Source: Plasmopara viticola (lineage: Eukaryota > Oomycota > Peronosporomycetes > Peronosporales > Peronosporaceae). From it: a DNA stretch of 64,000 bases. The stretch spans positions 62,001-126,000 of the forward strand of contig MBPM02000113.1 in NCBI GenBank assembly GCA_001695595.3, read 5' to 3'. The notes beneath the pieces are model-generated. The model did not search any database. It had not been told where the DNA came from and was given only the letters and a program-made list of their open reading frames with translations. Shown piece after piece: positions 24,570-37,860 of this stretch (position 1 is its first letter; each line of letters opens with the position of its first letter). The position numbers and the translations under genes were made by a program.

Positions 24570-24679
24570 GGTGTGTGATCACTCTACGAGGTAGGACGCG
24601 TTGCTTATCAATGCACGTTGTATAGGTGTGTGATCACTCTACGAGGTAGGACGCGTTGCTTATTAATGCACGTTGTATA
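24570..24679. repeat. Tandem duplication of 55 bases
   Basis: GGTGTGTGATCACTCTACGA begins both copies (24570 and 24625). The copies differ at one visible position (TATCAATG versus TATTAATG). The duplication abuts the downstream end of the inverted ankyrin-locus pseudogene. Confidence 0.92.
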
Positions 24680-25345
24680 GCAGCTTGGTATGTCGCCTGC
24701 TCTACCTGCGGTTTGTGAATCTGACTACAATGCTGCTTGTTCTGAATAAATTGCTGCGACATGGCAGCTCGACGCACTCGCGTTGCCTCACGCTGCTCAC
24801 ACGCTTGAACAATGCGCCTACTCTTGCTTTGCCGCAATTTGAATTATTCGCGCTCCTTTCGCAATCGAACTTTGCTGCAAAACGTACACTAACACATCTT
24901 TCACCTGCATTTTTCCATTGTCTTGTCCAGTCTAATATAGCTGGTTCTTTTCGCATACAAGAACGTTTTCTTGTTGCTGCAATTTGTTTTGCCCTTCCGC
25001 TGTCTCAGTATAGTCCGCTATCACCACCATCGTTATCCCATCCGACGCTGTTGCTCAGTCGCCATCCGATTGTGATATTTTATGCAGCCGATGCTTCACT
25101 TTTCTCTTTGGCAGTCAATGAAGCTGCTATGGGCGTTCCAGCATCGACTTGTCGCATCTTCAATAGCCGATCAGAGCCCTTATAGTTTATTACACCCCTG
25201 TCAAAGGTAGTACCAGGTCAATGATAAAGCCATTGTCAGTTAGTTGTCGATAAGCTGGACTTTGAGGAGGTAGAAATCGAAAGTGGGTAGCATCAAGAGA
25301 AGATGGAAATTTTTGTACCGATAGCAAAAGTCTCCGTCTAGTTCG
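24680..25345 (-). pseudogene. Truncated pseudogene copy of the 5' part of the coiled-coil/PDZ/ankyrin gene
   Basis: Read on the minus strand, this is a diverged copy of 39096-39962. Shared stretches include SPAYRQLTDNGFI (identical), the DNA for 'GSDRLxKMRQV' (25140-25185), the coiled-coil start 'EQQRRM' (about 25040-25060) and the DNA for 'QVEQA' near 24690-24710, equal to 39935-39962. Stops and indels break the frame, a middle portion of the coiled coil is missing, and nothing of the PDZ or ankyrin regions follows. It is one end of a larger inverted duplication that also covers 25346-26450. Confidence 0.88.
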
Positions 25346-26450
25346 CATACTTGAAAATGAGGAGAGCTGTACTTTAAGCATAATTACGAATGACGGTAGT
25401 AATTCAACGCGAGATAGACAAAGCATGTACTCAATCGCAAGCGTGGCCATTTATACGAACAGCGTGATTACGAACTTCTATCCAGACGCCTGCAACCAAG
25501 AGTAACGTCAAAATCGACATTGTTGTGAATATTTATAGCTTGATTGGCCACAATTGGTCTACGTTCGGCATTTTTCAGGCCTATAGCACTTGTTGTTGCA
25601 CATAAAGCAGGCTTTGTCACTCGCAACACGAGCGGCATATGATATACTCGGTGTTCATTGAAATGCCTTAAAGTTGGGTATGTCGTGTGTGGCAGTTGAT
25701 CATCGATGTCACTGTCCCCAATAAGATATTCAATTGATTTCTCTTCGAGTTCAGGTTTGAGACTTTTTCTTCTCTGACTTAGCTCTTTGCAGCATCTATT
25801 TTTCATCAACTATATGATCGAGCTCGCTTTCAAGCAACCTCTTAGCTTTTGAGGCGCCATCGTCGGGTTAATGAGTTTCGCATTCAAAGCATCAGTCACG
25901 CGATACTCGATCGTGTCTTCCTTTTTGCCTATTCTTTTGTCCGAGGGCTTCCCAAAGCTGCCACGGTCTTGTCGAAAATTCATATTTGGAAACTGATTGC
26001 TCAAGCACTTTCAAGGCTAACACTTACGCCGACCTCTTCATTGTCATTTCTCTAAATAGATCGTCGAAAGCATCTGGCCATCATTTGCACTTATCTACTT
26101 CGATTAGTACGCTAACTGCGTCTTGCCGCTCGGGATCGAGCTTGACGGACGCGAACGTATTCGCGTGAATAGCAGCTGAGGAAGTGGAGATACCATAAGT
26201 GTCATGTTGAAATTGCAGGATTATATTATGCAGAAAAGTTTACTCTTTGACCTCAATGCGGACACAGTAAAACGTATCGTAACTTATTCATTTTCCAGCG
26301 TTCTGTCTCATCTTCAATTGGTACCATCAGACTATCGAATTTTATCCACTAACGCCGTTCAAAAAACGATAGTGGCCATCAACAAAGCGACTCGCATTTC
26401 CTATTACTAATCCCTTAAATTGTGAGCAGAAAACTTGTCTGTGGCAAACT
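25346..26450 (-). pseudogene. Inverted copy of the region upstream of the ankyrin gene (unknown gene X)
   Basis: On the minus strand this parallels about 37870-39095. Shared segments include the DNA for 'YRVTxALxAKxIxPT' followed by 'LSQRRKxLxPE' (25715-25910 versus 38360-38525), a block at 26281-26360 that matches 37960-38055, and a block at 25460-25510 that matches 38895-38930. Both copies are interrupted by stops, so gene X appears dead in both. This copy holds a segment near 25930-26110 that the other lacks, so it preserves parts of gene X not found there. I do not recognise the protein. Confidence 0.75.
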
Positions 26451-28831
26451 TACCGATAGTGGGACGGATTTTGAGATGTCAAATCAAGCAAAATGATTCT
26501 AATAAAAGTCACTCGTATTAATGAATGGTGTTTTTATTTTTGGAAAGTTATCTTACCATTATAGCTCACGGTATCTCACACATGGGCACCAAGAGATGTG
26601 CTTAAGCGGACTTGTTACATTAGGTATACAAATACTTAGATAGTAGCGGATTTGGTGACGTCAGAAGCTTAATGCGCTGTAGCCTGTAACACTCAACAAA
26701 ACATCCCATCAGCGGTATTTACATTTTCTAGTAGATTGCTGCACCTTGTCGCAAACGGCCTGCTCAGACACCTTGTCGCGTCGTCGATGCACCTCGTTGC
26801 GGATTCTTGTTCGCCGCACAAGCATGCTAGAAAAATAGATGCTAAGGTCTGAGGATATTTTGATGGGTAGACTGGGCAAGTGTAACTACACGAGGAACGT
26901 GCGGGTGCTTTAGCTGCATGTTGCTATTACAAAACATTTTTTGATTCAGTTACCAGCGTTACCATTAAGATGCAACAAATTTAACAATCATCAGACCAAT
27001 TCTTTTCTTGTAATGAAAAAGTTTCTCGCTTAAGCTGCCCAGGATGCAGTATGTATGGCTTTTATCATTTGACGTGACATTCCAAAAGATTGGCACACGT
27101 GAGGTTTCAAGCATGCGTCGAGTATGGAACAATTCTTCCATAAAAAAGCGCAGCAGCATTGCGACGAAATGTGGAAGTTAAAGCTGCGTGTGTCATAACT
27201 TGTTCAAGAGCATTTTCATGCATTCCAATATAGTAGAAATACATATATGCTTCAACGACGTAGTTTCCTAAACAAAAGCCATTATTGCATGAGCTCATAG
27301 CTTTGCAAACACAGTTTATACGAAAAACTTTATCTGTGGCGTAACCGTCGTCATGGACAGGTCGGTCGCGTCACCTAAGGATGACGAAGATACTTGACTG
27401 TAAAGTTGCTTAGTCGAAAATAAATAATTCGACCAGCTGGCATCCTACACTGCACTGTTAAACCAGAAAAACGTTTTTATTATGTAAAGAAGAGCTCAAT
27501 GCGATGAATAGCGTTTATTGGATGTAAGTTGGCGTAATTAAACAAGCCGAGGTTTATGCTTGAGGTGGCTTCTCACAAAAAGTTAAGGATTGAAATATCC
27601 TGGTGCACGACAGGCATTCGATCGGCATGTGTACTGACATGAATAATGAGGCTTTACATTATGTCTTAAAAGAAATAAGTATCTGCATTTGTTGTGGTAG
27701 CAAATTTGACACTTTTCAATAAGTAGAAGCGAGGCCAGAGACACAAATTCTTCACCGGAAACATATTTAAGAATTCAATTTATTTTGCACTTTGATTCTG
27801 TTCGACCACATATAGTAGGCAGTCGCTTAACAATATATATTGAAAGCCTCTTCTGTGCAAGCTTCTTTGTGATATCGTCGCACAATAAATTGTTTCCTTA
27901 AAGGCAGCGGGGACAGCGATAACCTCTGGCGCTTGACCCGCTGTATTGACTAGATTAAGGATTCGAAGGCAAGCCGTCGCTATTGCGCCTAAAGATGTTG
28001 TATGCAGTCACTGCTCTACGGAAATTTATCGCTGCGTGGAAAGCCACAAAGTTGAAAGCTTGAGGCAAGCGGTTCATTTATAGGCTTTGAGCAGCAGTAG
28101 CCCGCTCAAAATATATGTGTCGGTTCCACACTTATTATGCCATATCATATACTCGTCTTTAGAAATATATACAGCCGTTAATCAGAACAACTTTTTTTAG
28201 ACTTAGGAACACCTTCTAAAGTAGTTCCTTACACTAAAAAAGTAGTATTTCAAAACCGTATTTCACCAATAGGTGAAGTAACTCAAAACGAAATTTAAGC
28301 AGCTCTATGTTCGAACTGGTACCAAAATTGAGCTCAGAGTATCTGGATACTTCGAAGTTTGTTGTATTACAGCTAATATTGTATGTATATGAGCTAATCA
28401 ATCAAGGAGAACGAATATATATGCAAATTTTGTCGTGTAGTATTAAAAGCAACAAAAATTAATTTTATCTAGGAAATAGCAAGTTGCCGCTAGTGTCTTT
28501 TGACTCAGGCAGTCCGAAAGATGCAGATCAAGATGTGGCAGTCGGATAGTTAAGGATATATATATGCCTTCGCTATGTGGGTAGCAGGCGCCGGTCCATA
28601 CTTAACCTTAAAGAGACATTCAGATCGCCAAATGCTGGGGCCTTTGATGCAAAAGCACCCGTCGGGCTAAACACAATTTAAGTCCCTTAATGATTAGGGC
28701 TCAATCTATATAAGATCTGGGAGAAAACTTGGGTAAGATCTAAACTCTACATGAATTGAGCGTTTGTGATAAAAGCAGACCCCAAATTTTAACAAGCCCT
28801 ATGAATTGTTGGCTCCTGGGCTCCCTATCTG
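26451..28831. other. Gene-free stretch
   Basis: AT-rich with only short frames. No motif, duplicate or RNA gene was recognised. Confidence 0.55.
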
Positions 28832-29370
<539 letters not shown>

Positions 29371-31225
29371 TAATCTATCTATGTATATATAGATCTACTT
29401 AATCTACAAAGCTACACTTTGTACTCATGAGAAATTATGGGTAGGACCAAAAGACGGTGAATATTGTATTCAGTCTTGATTCTGATTTCTATTGTAGACA
29501 CCGATTTACTTGTGACTGTTGACAATGAGTAGGCTTATTTCTAATAATCGATTAGCTTCTTGCACACCTCCTCTTTGCAGGTGAGTCTCCATCATACCTG
29601 GAAGCGCTTTGTAGCCAATCTTACGTCTATACGGGTAGATCGACTACTTTAACCATCCAAAATTGATAGTAGCACCTGTTAGACGAGCAAATAGCACTGC
29701 TCGGAAGACTTGCTGGCTTCTGTAGACGATGATAATGGCCTATAAGGCCCCCCAGTGGGGCGCATTACGACGCTAAAATTCGACGAGCAAAGGCTATGTT
29801 ATCGAGCTTCAGCAGCATCTGCTCATGTGGATCTGCTGGTAGCCTCCTGATGTGGGGTTCAAATTGGCAAAAATTGAAGTTTTTACCTTTGGCGATCACA
29901 GGTTTTTCTTTCGAAGTAAAGAAGGATGATCATACATGATCAGGAGCGCGTGGCGTACGCACAATGTAAATGCAAGTCCGGCCAAAAGCTGCACTCACCC
30001 GCCGAACTACTTCACGTAAGTGTTTCGTATTCGGAGTAGACACAAGAGGGCAGCTAGAAGCAACGCTTTGCTCGACGAGGTCATTGCCCACGTTTTTGGC
30101 ATCAGCTTTATAAATGGTATGTCTAAAAGGGAGTTAACAACCTCCATTAACAGCCACCACTCCCGACGGTGTCACTGTTTATTAGCGGTCCAAGGGTTCG
30201 CAGTCAACGCCTTGAAGGGCAGGCCGCAATAATAAATTTATCGATTTGAATCGCTCTTGGAGTGGAGTGTAGTCACAGACAATCTTGCAACTCCGTAACG
30301 GAAGCCCCTTGAGCATGTAAGGGTGTCCTTGAACCCATGACATGAATGCAATCGAAAAGACCTTAACTTGTTACCGAGCTAAGCAACATTTGCTGCTTTT
30401 ATAGCAACAAACAAAGACACATGATCTGTACCTGCTCCGAAGGGGAGAATAAAGTGGACCTAATTTTCGTTTATGGGTTTCGAAGGGTTCCTGGTAGACA
30501 TGCGCCCTCATAGTCTGGAAAACCAATCACCAGTTAGGCAGAGTACCCTAATAGGGAATATCTAAATTCTTGACGTAGAACTAGGTGCTAGCTGTACACG
30601 TAAGTGTACGAGGAAGCAAAAACTAGTTTTGCATCAAGTTAGCATCGAGGAAATCGCAATTAGCGTGCCGAAAAGGGATCACTCCGCTTTAAAAAAGCGT
30701 AGGACAGCAGTCAATTTCAGTCTACTGGATGATATAACGGTCTTTAGCGGCCCCAAGCTCGAAAAAGATATGATTATCAAATTTATGTATTCCGACTGCA
30801 CGGAGTAATGCCCTATCCATTACTAGATTATAGTCGCTTAAATTTGGGCAACATGACTTTATCAGGTAATGCTATTACCTTCGTTGTACAAATGGCTTTT
30901 TTAAATGGAGGCCTGGCATTACTCGCCCGAAAAAAAAATTGAGGGATATTATAAGTAATGATTTGAATGACGTCGCCCCGTCTTTAAACGATCTACCTTA
31001 GTAGGTGTTGCAGTTTTGCTGGAAGAATTAGGTGCCGAAGATGCTAAGGAAAGTGACGTAGTACAGGTTTGTGTACCGGAAAAGTTAGATGTCGCATTTG
31101 ACACCTGTTTGAGCCACTATAAATTGTCCCTAGCGACAGATTTTTATGATATTAATACAATTTTGGGAGCTGGAAGAGGCTAGATTGGTCTACGCTAAAT
31201 GATCTGGCCGACTCAACCTTAACAA
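29371..31225. other. Gene-free stretch with possible retroelement debris
   Basis: No supported gene. The segment 30990-31180 translates for about 60 codons (containing VAVLLEELGAEDAKESDVV) just upstream of the copia-like gag relic. It may be part of the same old insertion, but no known domain was identified. Confidence 0.4.
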
Positions 31226-31440
31226 CAAGTTATAAGCCCAAGCCCATCAGACTCTACCTACTCCGCTTCCTTTACCGACACCGCTTCCTCTACCACTATG
31301 GACTCCACGCCAAGTCAGATTAATCAATTTGATGGAACGAACCTCCAAACGTAGAAGTCCAAAATGCGAATGATGTTGGAAGAGTGCGAGAACCAACCAT
31401 ACACAGATAGCAGTGCAGATAGCTTACCGTGGTATTTTCA
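31226..31440 (+). mobile_element. Ty1/copia-type gag N-terminal relic
   Basis: After a Ser/Thr-rich lead, an ATG at 31298 opens MDSTPSQINQFDGTNLQT, then a stop where copia gag has Trp, then KSKMRMMLEECE. The 'FDGTNxxxWKxKMxxxLEE' pattern is the usual start of Ty1/copia gag in oomycetes and plants. The rest is too decayed to read. Confidence 0.6.
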
Positions 31441-34400
31441 CAAGCACGTGTTCTAACGACAAGGTGTCTGATACACATGACCAAGCAATGTTGGCGATAT
31501 TTTCATGCATGTTCGCGTTTAAACATCATGAACACCTTGTGCATGCACAGCGCACGCTTCTTAACAACCGAGAGTCTGCATCGTCTAATGAGTAGGCGAG
31601 GACTTTTTAACTTTGCTGAGCCTGTCATCAAGCGCTGCCATCGCTGTTATTTTGCATTTACTAGCGTAGCTGTCACCGGCGATTTATATAGATGTGATTT
31701 TGTCTTGCTATTTATCTTCTTAATCAAGACTACCGTTTCTCTTACCCTTTTGACGAGTCGTGCTTGCAGGACGATGAGTGGGAACATTCTGCCCCAAGAT
31801 TCATCCCTTCGAGTCCTTCTTTTATCCCCGGGAAACTGGCAAACACATCTTGAATTTGGGATCTTTTCTTGTTAGTCAGCGTGCTACATTTGGGTACGCG
31901 TAACCCCGTTACGGACGCGTTAAACAGTATTGCGCACTTTCTCAATATACTAAATGCATGACCAAGATAAAAACTTTGATATTGAAGCCGCAATTACAAA
32001 GCGTTCATCCCGTAGCTATACATTTCCTTACTAATATGCAGTCATAAGCACGGCATTAAGCTGCTCAGATTTGTAATCGCGACAATCAAGTCAAGTAGTC
32101 ATATGTCGGCCAAAACATGTGAAATGGCTAGCAAATAGTCAGGCAAGCAGTCAAAGAGAAGCCATTATTGAAGTCCATATGGACAAAATTTAGCTAGCGG
32201 TCGAGTTAGCAGCTCAATCTAGCGGCCTAAAAAGTTGTTGTAGTGATCTAGAACAACATCAGCGAGCGTCTTGGTGAGTCAAAAGCGCGTAAGGCAAGGC
32301 AAGTCGAAGGAACGTAGCTGTTACAGGTACAATAAAGATCCACTGCCAAACCAAAGACTTCTCGCTAGATATAATTAATTCGTTTTGGCACACATAAAAG
32401 CCACGTTTGGCGGGTAAGAGTGAAGAGTTGCCATTGTAAGCGCACTGCATCGCCTGAGCGCTATTAGATGTCTATAAGAGCCAAAACTTGTCCTTACATG
32501 CTTACTAGATTGCGATGTATCCGATATGGGGACAAGCTGTAATGTTAAAGTGTCACATTGTAAGCAGTTGCCCCTCACTTTATTTGCTACGTGATCTCTT
32601 TTCAAATCCCGGGTATGCAAGCGCTTTGACGTTCGCCACCAGAAAAAGAGAAAGAACTTAAAACTTGCCAATGCAATCTGAAACATCGATGGCTCGGCCA
32701 TCAAAATTGAACGATCGACTTACTTGCACGATCATATAAGAGAAGATGATGCCTTGAAGTTAACTTATGCTGCGAGCGTCGTTGTGTAGAAACCAATCTT
32801 GTTCAGGAAAATAGTGCGTTGATTGCACCCGTCTAACCATACATTGACAATCAGTAGCGCGTCGATATATACCACGATTGGCACCAACGACGCAACAAAA
32901 CATTGCGCCTATTGTAAGTTAGATACGCAAGCTGAAAAAGCCTTAAGGCTCTAGTCCTTAGTATCCAGTGACTCGTACAGCCAATCCGAAACAGCTTTGT
33001 AGCTTACAAGTAGCTAGTACATCGACGGTAGTTACACGAGTGCACTAAGCTCAAGATTGCATCCACTATCGCTCGGACAATCGTTGTCAAGAGTTAGCAT
33101 ATCGCACTTTACTTTATCACGACCTAATTTTACATTGGAAAATACACAGCGTTGCGGCCTAAAACGCCGTTAAAAGTAGATCAAAATTTGAGGTCGCCAC
33201 TAGCTTCATTAGAGCTTCGACTACGGTACTTTTTTGCTTCATAGTAATTCGAAAGTGAAGATGGTGCTAATCGAGTGTTAGCGTTTAGTCGCAAATTTGT
33301 CGAAAGCTTTCCATTTGTAAAATGCAAAACATTCGACTAAGGCCTCTTTTCATTAAACTCTATGTCCACCTTTACATCTGAAGTTTACGTGGCATTAAAA
33401 AGTATGTATTTTTGTGGTCTTTTATAATCGACAAACGAACGGTACATTAAATTTAGCCAAATTAAGCTAGATTATTTGAGGTAACTGATTCGTGTTACCC
33501 ATTTTGATTGTAGTCCCCAGAAAAATACTACCGTAGCCCTTTTGGCACAACCGCTTCGGCTTATAATGCTAGAAAACCCACCACGCTTCGAAGTATCCTC
33601 TTACGCTATCGCAAAATTCTGTGGCATCGTCCGTTATGCCACTTGCCAATACATAATTTGTAACGGGCTATTATATAAGCCAGACATTGGTTTTCCAAAA
33701 AAAAGGAATGATGTCTTTTAGTGCTCAATGATGAACCGTTTGATAAGTGTACCTGTCTGCAAAATGAGGTACCGTGAAAAGACAATCAAAAGGGACAACG
33801 ACCCTGTCGTTTACTCTAAAAGCAAACCAAATATTTATTAGGAATGGCCAAAATACTTTTATCTAATAACTCGGGCTTTAGACTATTGTCTTATGCACAC
33901 TTCGATCGATAGCATCGGAATATCGTATATTTTTTGCCCGCCTCTTTCGTGTAAGGATTGGTGTTACCTCGTCAGCTTCACGGTATAAAGAATACCTTCC
34001 TATATCTATCGGACGCTCACTACGCACTGCTCGGAACATGTTAGCTTCTATGGGTTCGAGGAGGCGTTTGTTTTCACGCCCCTACCTGCTATCGAGCAGA
34101 TAAAGCGAGTCACAGCGATCGAGCTCTACGAGCAAAGTCTACGTCGGAGACCTCAGGCAAAACAGGCTCCCTGGCCCCAGCGATAACGCCACGTTGGGAT
34201 TCATGCCGGTGGATCTTAAGGGCTTCATTTGTAAGAGATAGTAAAGCCGAAAGTATATATTTTTTTAAAAAAAGGTAGCCATGACCGTCATCACGAATGA
34301 TCTGGTGCTCATGGCGTTCGCACTCAATTACCTAGAAAACAGGGCGGAAAAAGGAGCACTCATTCGTGCAACTTTATCCGAGTGTTTCGTGTCTAAAACA

Positions 34401-34926
34401 CATAAGGGAAGTAGAAATTACGTTCCTTCCGCTTTCTTTCCTACAGGCAACGGCGCGCTCTGTCCAGATGTGTCCATGAAAATGGGCGCTAACACCTCCC
34501 ATTACCGGGATGCCATTCCATGCTAAAACAAATTTAAAAACAGCTCGTGCGACTACACCTATGATTATAATATGTATCCACCCTTTTCGCGAGAAGCAAA
34601 AGTTTGCGTGGTAGCTAGGCTCAATTTTCGCGGCTCTAATGTGTATGTATCGCTGCCATATTTGTTATGCCATATTATACATGCATTAGTCGGTTTTAAA
34701 TCGGATTTTGTGCAACACTATTTGCTTAATTTTCAACCCCCCAAGTAAGTAAATTTGTGGAACTCACGTTAAGAAAATGCATTTGGGTACTACGGGATTG
34801 CCGACGTGAATGAATAAATGAAACACCTAAAATTACGGGGCTACCACAAAGCATAGCATCTTTGCAGGCATCATAATGTAAAAGAAAGACTGCAAAGCTC
34901 ATCACATTTGTTTCACGTTCGCCGTG
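31441..34926. other. Gene-free stretch
   Basis: No supported gene. The frames at 31429-31875 (plus) and 32375-32704 (minus) have no recognisable motif. The more GC-rich segment 34020-34520 reads as several overlapping broken frames and may be an old gene or element fragment. Confidence 0.5.
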
Positions 34927-36552
34927 CTATACATTACCTCTAATGATGGCATTTGTCTCCATACCTAACAAATTGGCATAATTCGCAACGAAATGGTCAT
35001 CCCATAATTCGCTATTTGTCCAAGTCTTCAGCAACTCGACCGATTTTCTCAGGCTGTCTTCGACTTGCATTTGTTTGTCTGTCTGTCGATCATACACCGT
35101 GGCATATTTGAGCCACTGCAATCCTACAGCAATGTCGTAGCCTTTGGCTTCAGTGATGAGGAACTTCCAGTAGTTCGCTGGATCAACGTTTTGATCTGCC
35201 AAAACCTTTAACACGCCTCCGGAAGTAGACAGGGATTTAAACATATCGACTACCAGCTGATTGAATTTCGGCAACTTTGAGAGTTTTCGTAGCAGTTTTA
35301 CCACCTCTTCAAAAGTTCTTTTGTTGCTCAATAGTTGATACAACTCTTTGTCGGTGAATAAACCAGCTCGAAGCCTGTACTGATTGACGTAATCGAGTCC
35401 TCGTAGTAGCGTAAGATTGTCCGAGTCAGCTGTGTCGGAAATCATTAACTTGGCGAAAACTTCGTTGGGCTTTGTTTTGTTTTCCAGCCATAATTCAGCC
35501 CGCGCTACCCTCCGCAATTCGATAATGTGATCTGACCAACGCGATCCTTTTCTGCTTGGAAAAGCCGCCCCGAACTCGTTACTCAATACCAAATCCCTCA
35601 CCTCCTTTTTCGTGGTAAATGAGCTTAGAAAATTAACAAAGTCAAAATAGCGGGCATCATATGTACTCTCCCAGTATTTATTGACGTAACGTAGCCACGC
35701 AGTGAACAGAGCATTATCTGTATTGAGAGTAGCCGTATTAGGCCAAGCGCCAAGAAGTATAGCGAAAATTTCCTTTGGGCGATGTTGGAGTCCCAGCCAC
35801 TTTTCATACACCAACGCGTTAAATCTGGAATCCAACACCATATACCGCAGCACATCCTCGGCAAGACTCTTCACATTTGAATTGGTTCGAAGGTGTTCAA
35901 ACAAATCCACCAATTGGTGATGTAACACCTTTTCTTGTAAGATCTGTCCATTCGGCTGTGATAGAGACAGTAACAGATCGGGGTGCGTCGACTTTATTTT
36001 CTCCATCAAGAGCTTTAAGAGCTCCTCGTTGTCAAATGGCGAGAAATCCAATTGTCGCGCATTTCTTTGATCTCTGTACGCTTGAATGTACTCGAACCAA
36101 TTCAATAGCTCTGGGTCGAGGTGTTTTGGCAGCCAAAATTTATCTGCGAGTATTTGGATTTGATAGAATCTGTCTCTGGGATTTTGTTTGTTGGCCAAAG
36201 GAATGAGAAACTCTATTTTTGTCACTCCCGAATGAGACGCCGTATCCGTTCGCGCCTTCACATATTTGATCCAATCAGTCGGCACATCTGGTTCAAACGC
36301 TCTCTTCATTCCCGAGAACCCTGAAAACCCTCTTGCTTCGCCGTCTTTGGTGTCGGTATTGCTCTCGTTATCTCGATGTGCAACACTGGGACTGAGCGCA
36401 TATTTTGGGACGGCGTAGGCTTTGTTTAGTGGTGTACAAAGCGGATTGGTATCGGCCGTGTCTAGGTCCTCACATTGTCTCGCTCGCAGTCTGGCTGCAA
36501 AACAAACGCTAGCTCCACCAACGAGGGCGGCTACGAAGACAAACACTCGCAT
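34927..36552 (-). CDS. Secreted LWY/WY-module protein, candidate host-translocated effector
   Basis: A single exon of 541 codons. Residues 1-19 form a signal peptide (hydrophobic core VFVAALVGGASVCF, cleavage near AFA/AR). The body is helical, with repeated W-Y units: DWIKYVKA (93-100), NWFEYIQAY (151-159), AWLRYVNKY (285-293), GLDYVNQY (385-392) and QWLKYATVY (479-487). Two clear L-motifs precede central units: KWLGLQHRPKEIFAILL (251-267) and ELWLENKTKPNEVFAKL (353-369). This is the tandem LWY architecture of Phytophthora and downy mildew effectors. A canonical RXLR about 30-60 residues in and an acidic EER are not present; RLRA lies directly after the signal peptide and DGEARGF at 70-76. 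Downy mildews are known to carry WY proteins without RXLR. The host target cannot be inferred. The gene is isolated in repeat-rich DNA. Confidence 0.85.
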   Translation of the reverse strand: MRVFVFVAALVGGASVCFAARLRARQCEDLDTADTNPLCTPLNKAYAVPKYALSPSVAHRDNESNTDTKDGEARGFSGFSGMKRAFEPDVPTDWIKYVKARTDTASHSGVTKIEFLIPLANKQNPRDRFYQIQILADKFWLPKHLDPELLNWFEYIQAYRDQRNARQLDFSPFDNEELLKLLMEKIKSTHPDLLLSLSQPNGQILQEKVLHHQLVDLFEHLRTNSNVKSLAEDVLRYMVLDSRFNALVYEKWLGLQHRPKEIFAILLGAWPNTATLNTDNALFTAWLRYVNKYWESTYDARYFDFVNFLSSFTTKKEVRDLVLSNEFGAAFPSRKGSRWSDHIIELRRVARAELWLENKTKPNEVFAKLMISDTADSDNLTLLRGLDYVNQYRLRAGLFTDKELYQLLSNKRTFEEVVKLLRKLSKLPKFNQLVVDMFKSLSTSGGVLKVLADQNVDPANYWKFLITEAKGYDIAVGLQWLKYATVYDRQTDKQMQVEDSLRKSVELLKTWTNSELWDDHFVANYANLLGMETNAIIRGNV

Positions 36553-37860
36553 AGCTGCTCTGTAAAATGGAAGTAAGACCTTCCAATGAAAAGGCTTCTT
36601 AACCTTTAATATCTTGAGATATACGATACAATTAGCAAGATGAGAGATATCAAGTCTGCTAGATCATATACGAGTAAACGTATGGCGGGGAACGCGCCAG
36701 GCAACCGGTAATATAATGTGTAATCTTTAACGCGTAAACAGAGACGATCCACTTGCTGCTTAAATAATGACTTGAAAAGGCAGAAATTGAGCCTGAGTGG
36801 AGGATACACTCATAAGATGTTTTCGGAGAAGCATACGTTATCTGAGGGGCGGAGGCTAGTTGGTTGCTGGACATGAATAGACTAAAGCACAACTGGTAAC
36901 TTAATGAGTAAAGCCTTGTGGTCTTATGTTCGCCAATGTGTCTTGCTAGAAGGGTCTTACCAGAAAAGCAACCCATTTAGGGCGAGACAACTTCTATTAA
37001 AACGTCATTTACTTGGCAACTGAATGCTAAATTTATATAATAATTAAACTGTTTCCAGGCGAACATGACTTTAGATCCAATCCAAGCACCAAGCATTCAT
37101 TTAGCATGGTCTCGATGGCGGCCTAGGACATGCATCCTTGTCGTTTGTGGGACACTTCTGCCATTCGAGTACAATTTATTCTCCAAACTCGCTGGTTTGA
37201 TAAATAAAAAATATATGTTTAAATAGGCATGCTGATTAAGCGTTGGCAAACACCAGCGATTAAAATCGAGTTGCCCGGCCGTCCAAATCTTCTTTAATCT
37301 AACACTCGATCTGTCACTTCGGGGCTTTTTAAATCTCAATTGATGCTATGTGTCGCCGATTATACGCGCTGCAGCGATGAGAATAGTTGGCGGCAGTATG
37401 GAAGCGCATTTGATCTTCCAGAGCAGCTTTCTTTAAATCAGCGAGTTTTGCCCGGCACCAATTGTCAATGAATTGTTGCGGTAGTTCAACGGCGCGTCTG
37501 AAGATCAGCTTCCAAGATTTATTCTTAAAAAAACAAACAAGGCAAAGACAGAAGTCACGCGGGCAATGAGTCACATAAGCATTAAATGATTTTGTCGTGC
37601 TGAGTAGATGTGGTTTACAAAAGTTTTGGTATTTACCATCGAGTTCAAGGGGAGACAGACAGGAATATTGAGTTGAGTTGTCTGTCATTAATGCCTTGGA
37701 TACCGATAAATGACCTGACAACGGTTAATTCATGCGTTGCTAACGTGTCTAAATGCGTCATCTTTATGGAACCAGTCTCAGCACGCTTTTTGCGCGTGCA
37801 GCGGTAAGGATTGATTCTCTTGCATTTGTCACTATTTGTATGGTTTGAAGTCTAATGCGC
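36553..37860. other. Effector upstream region and gene-free stretch
   Basis: Contains the effector promoter on the minus strand. The 130-codon minus frame at 37329-37721 opens at TTG and has no recognisable domain. Confidence 0.5.

Noticed and set aside
34927..36552. Calling the secreted protein a canonical RXLR effector because of RLRA after the signal peptide
   Set aside because: The motif is too close to the cleavage site, does not match RXLR, and no EER follows; only the W-Y module evidence was used.
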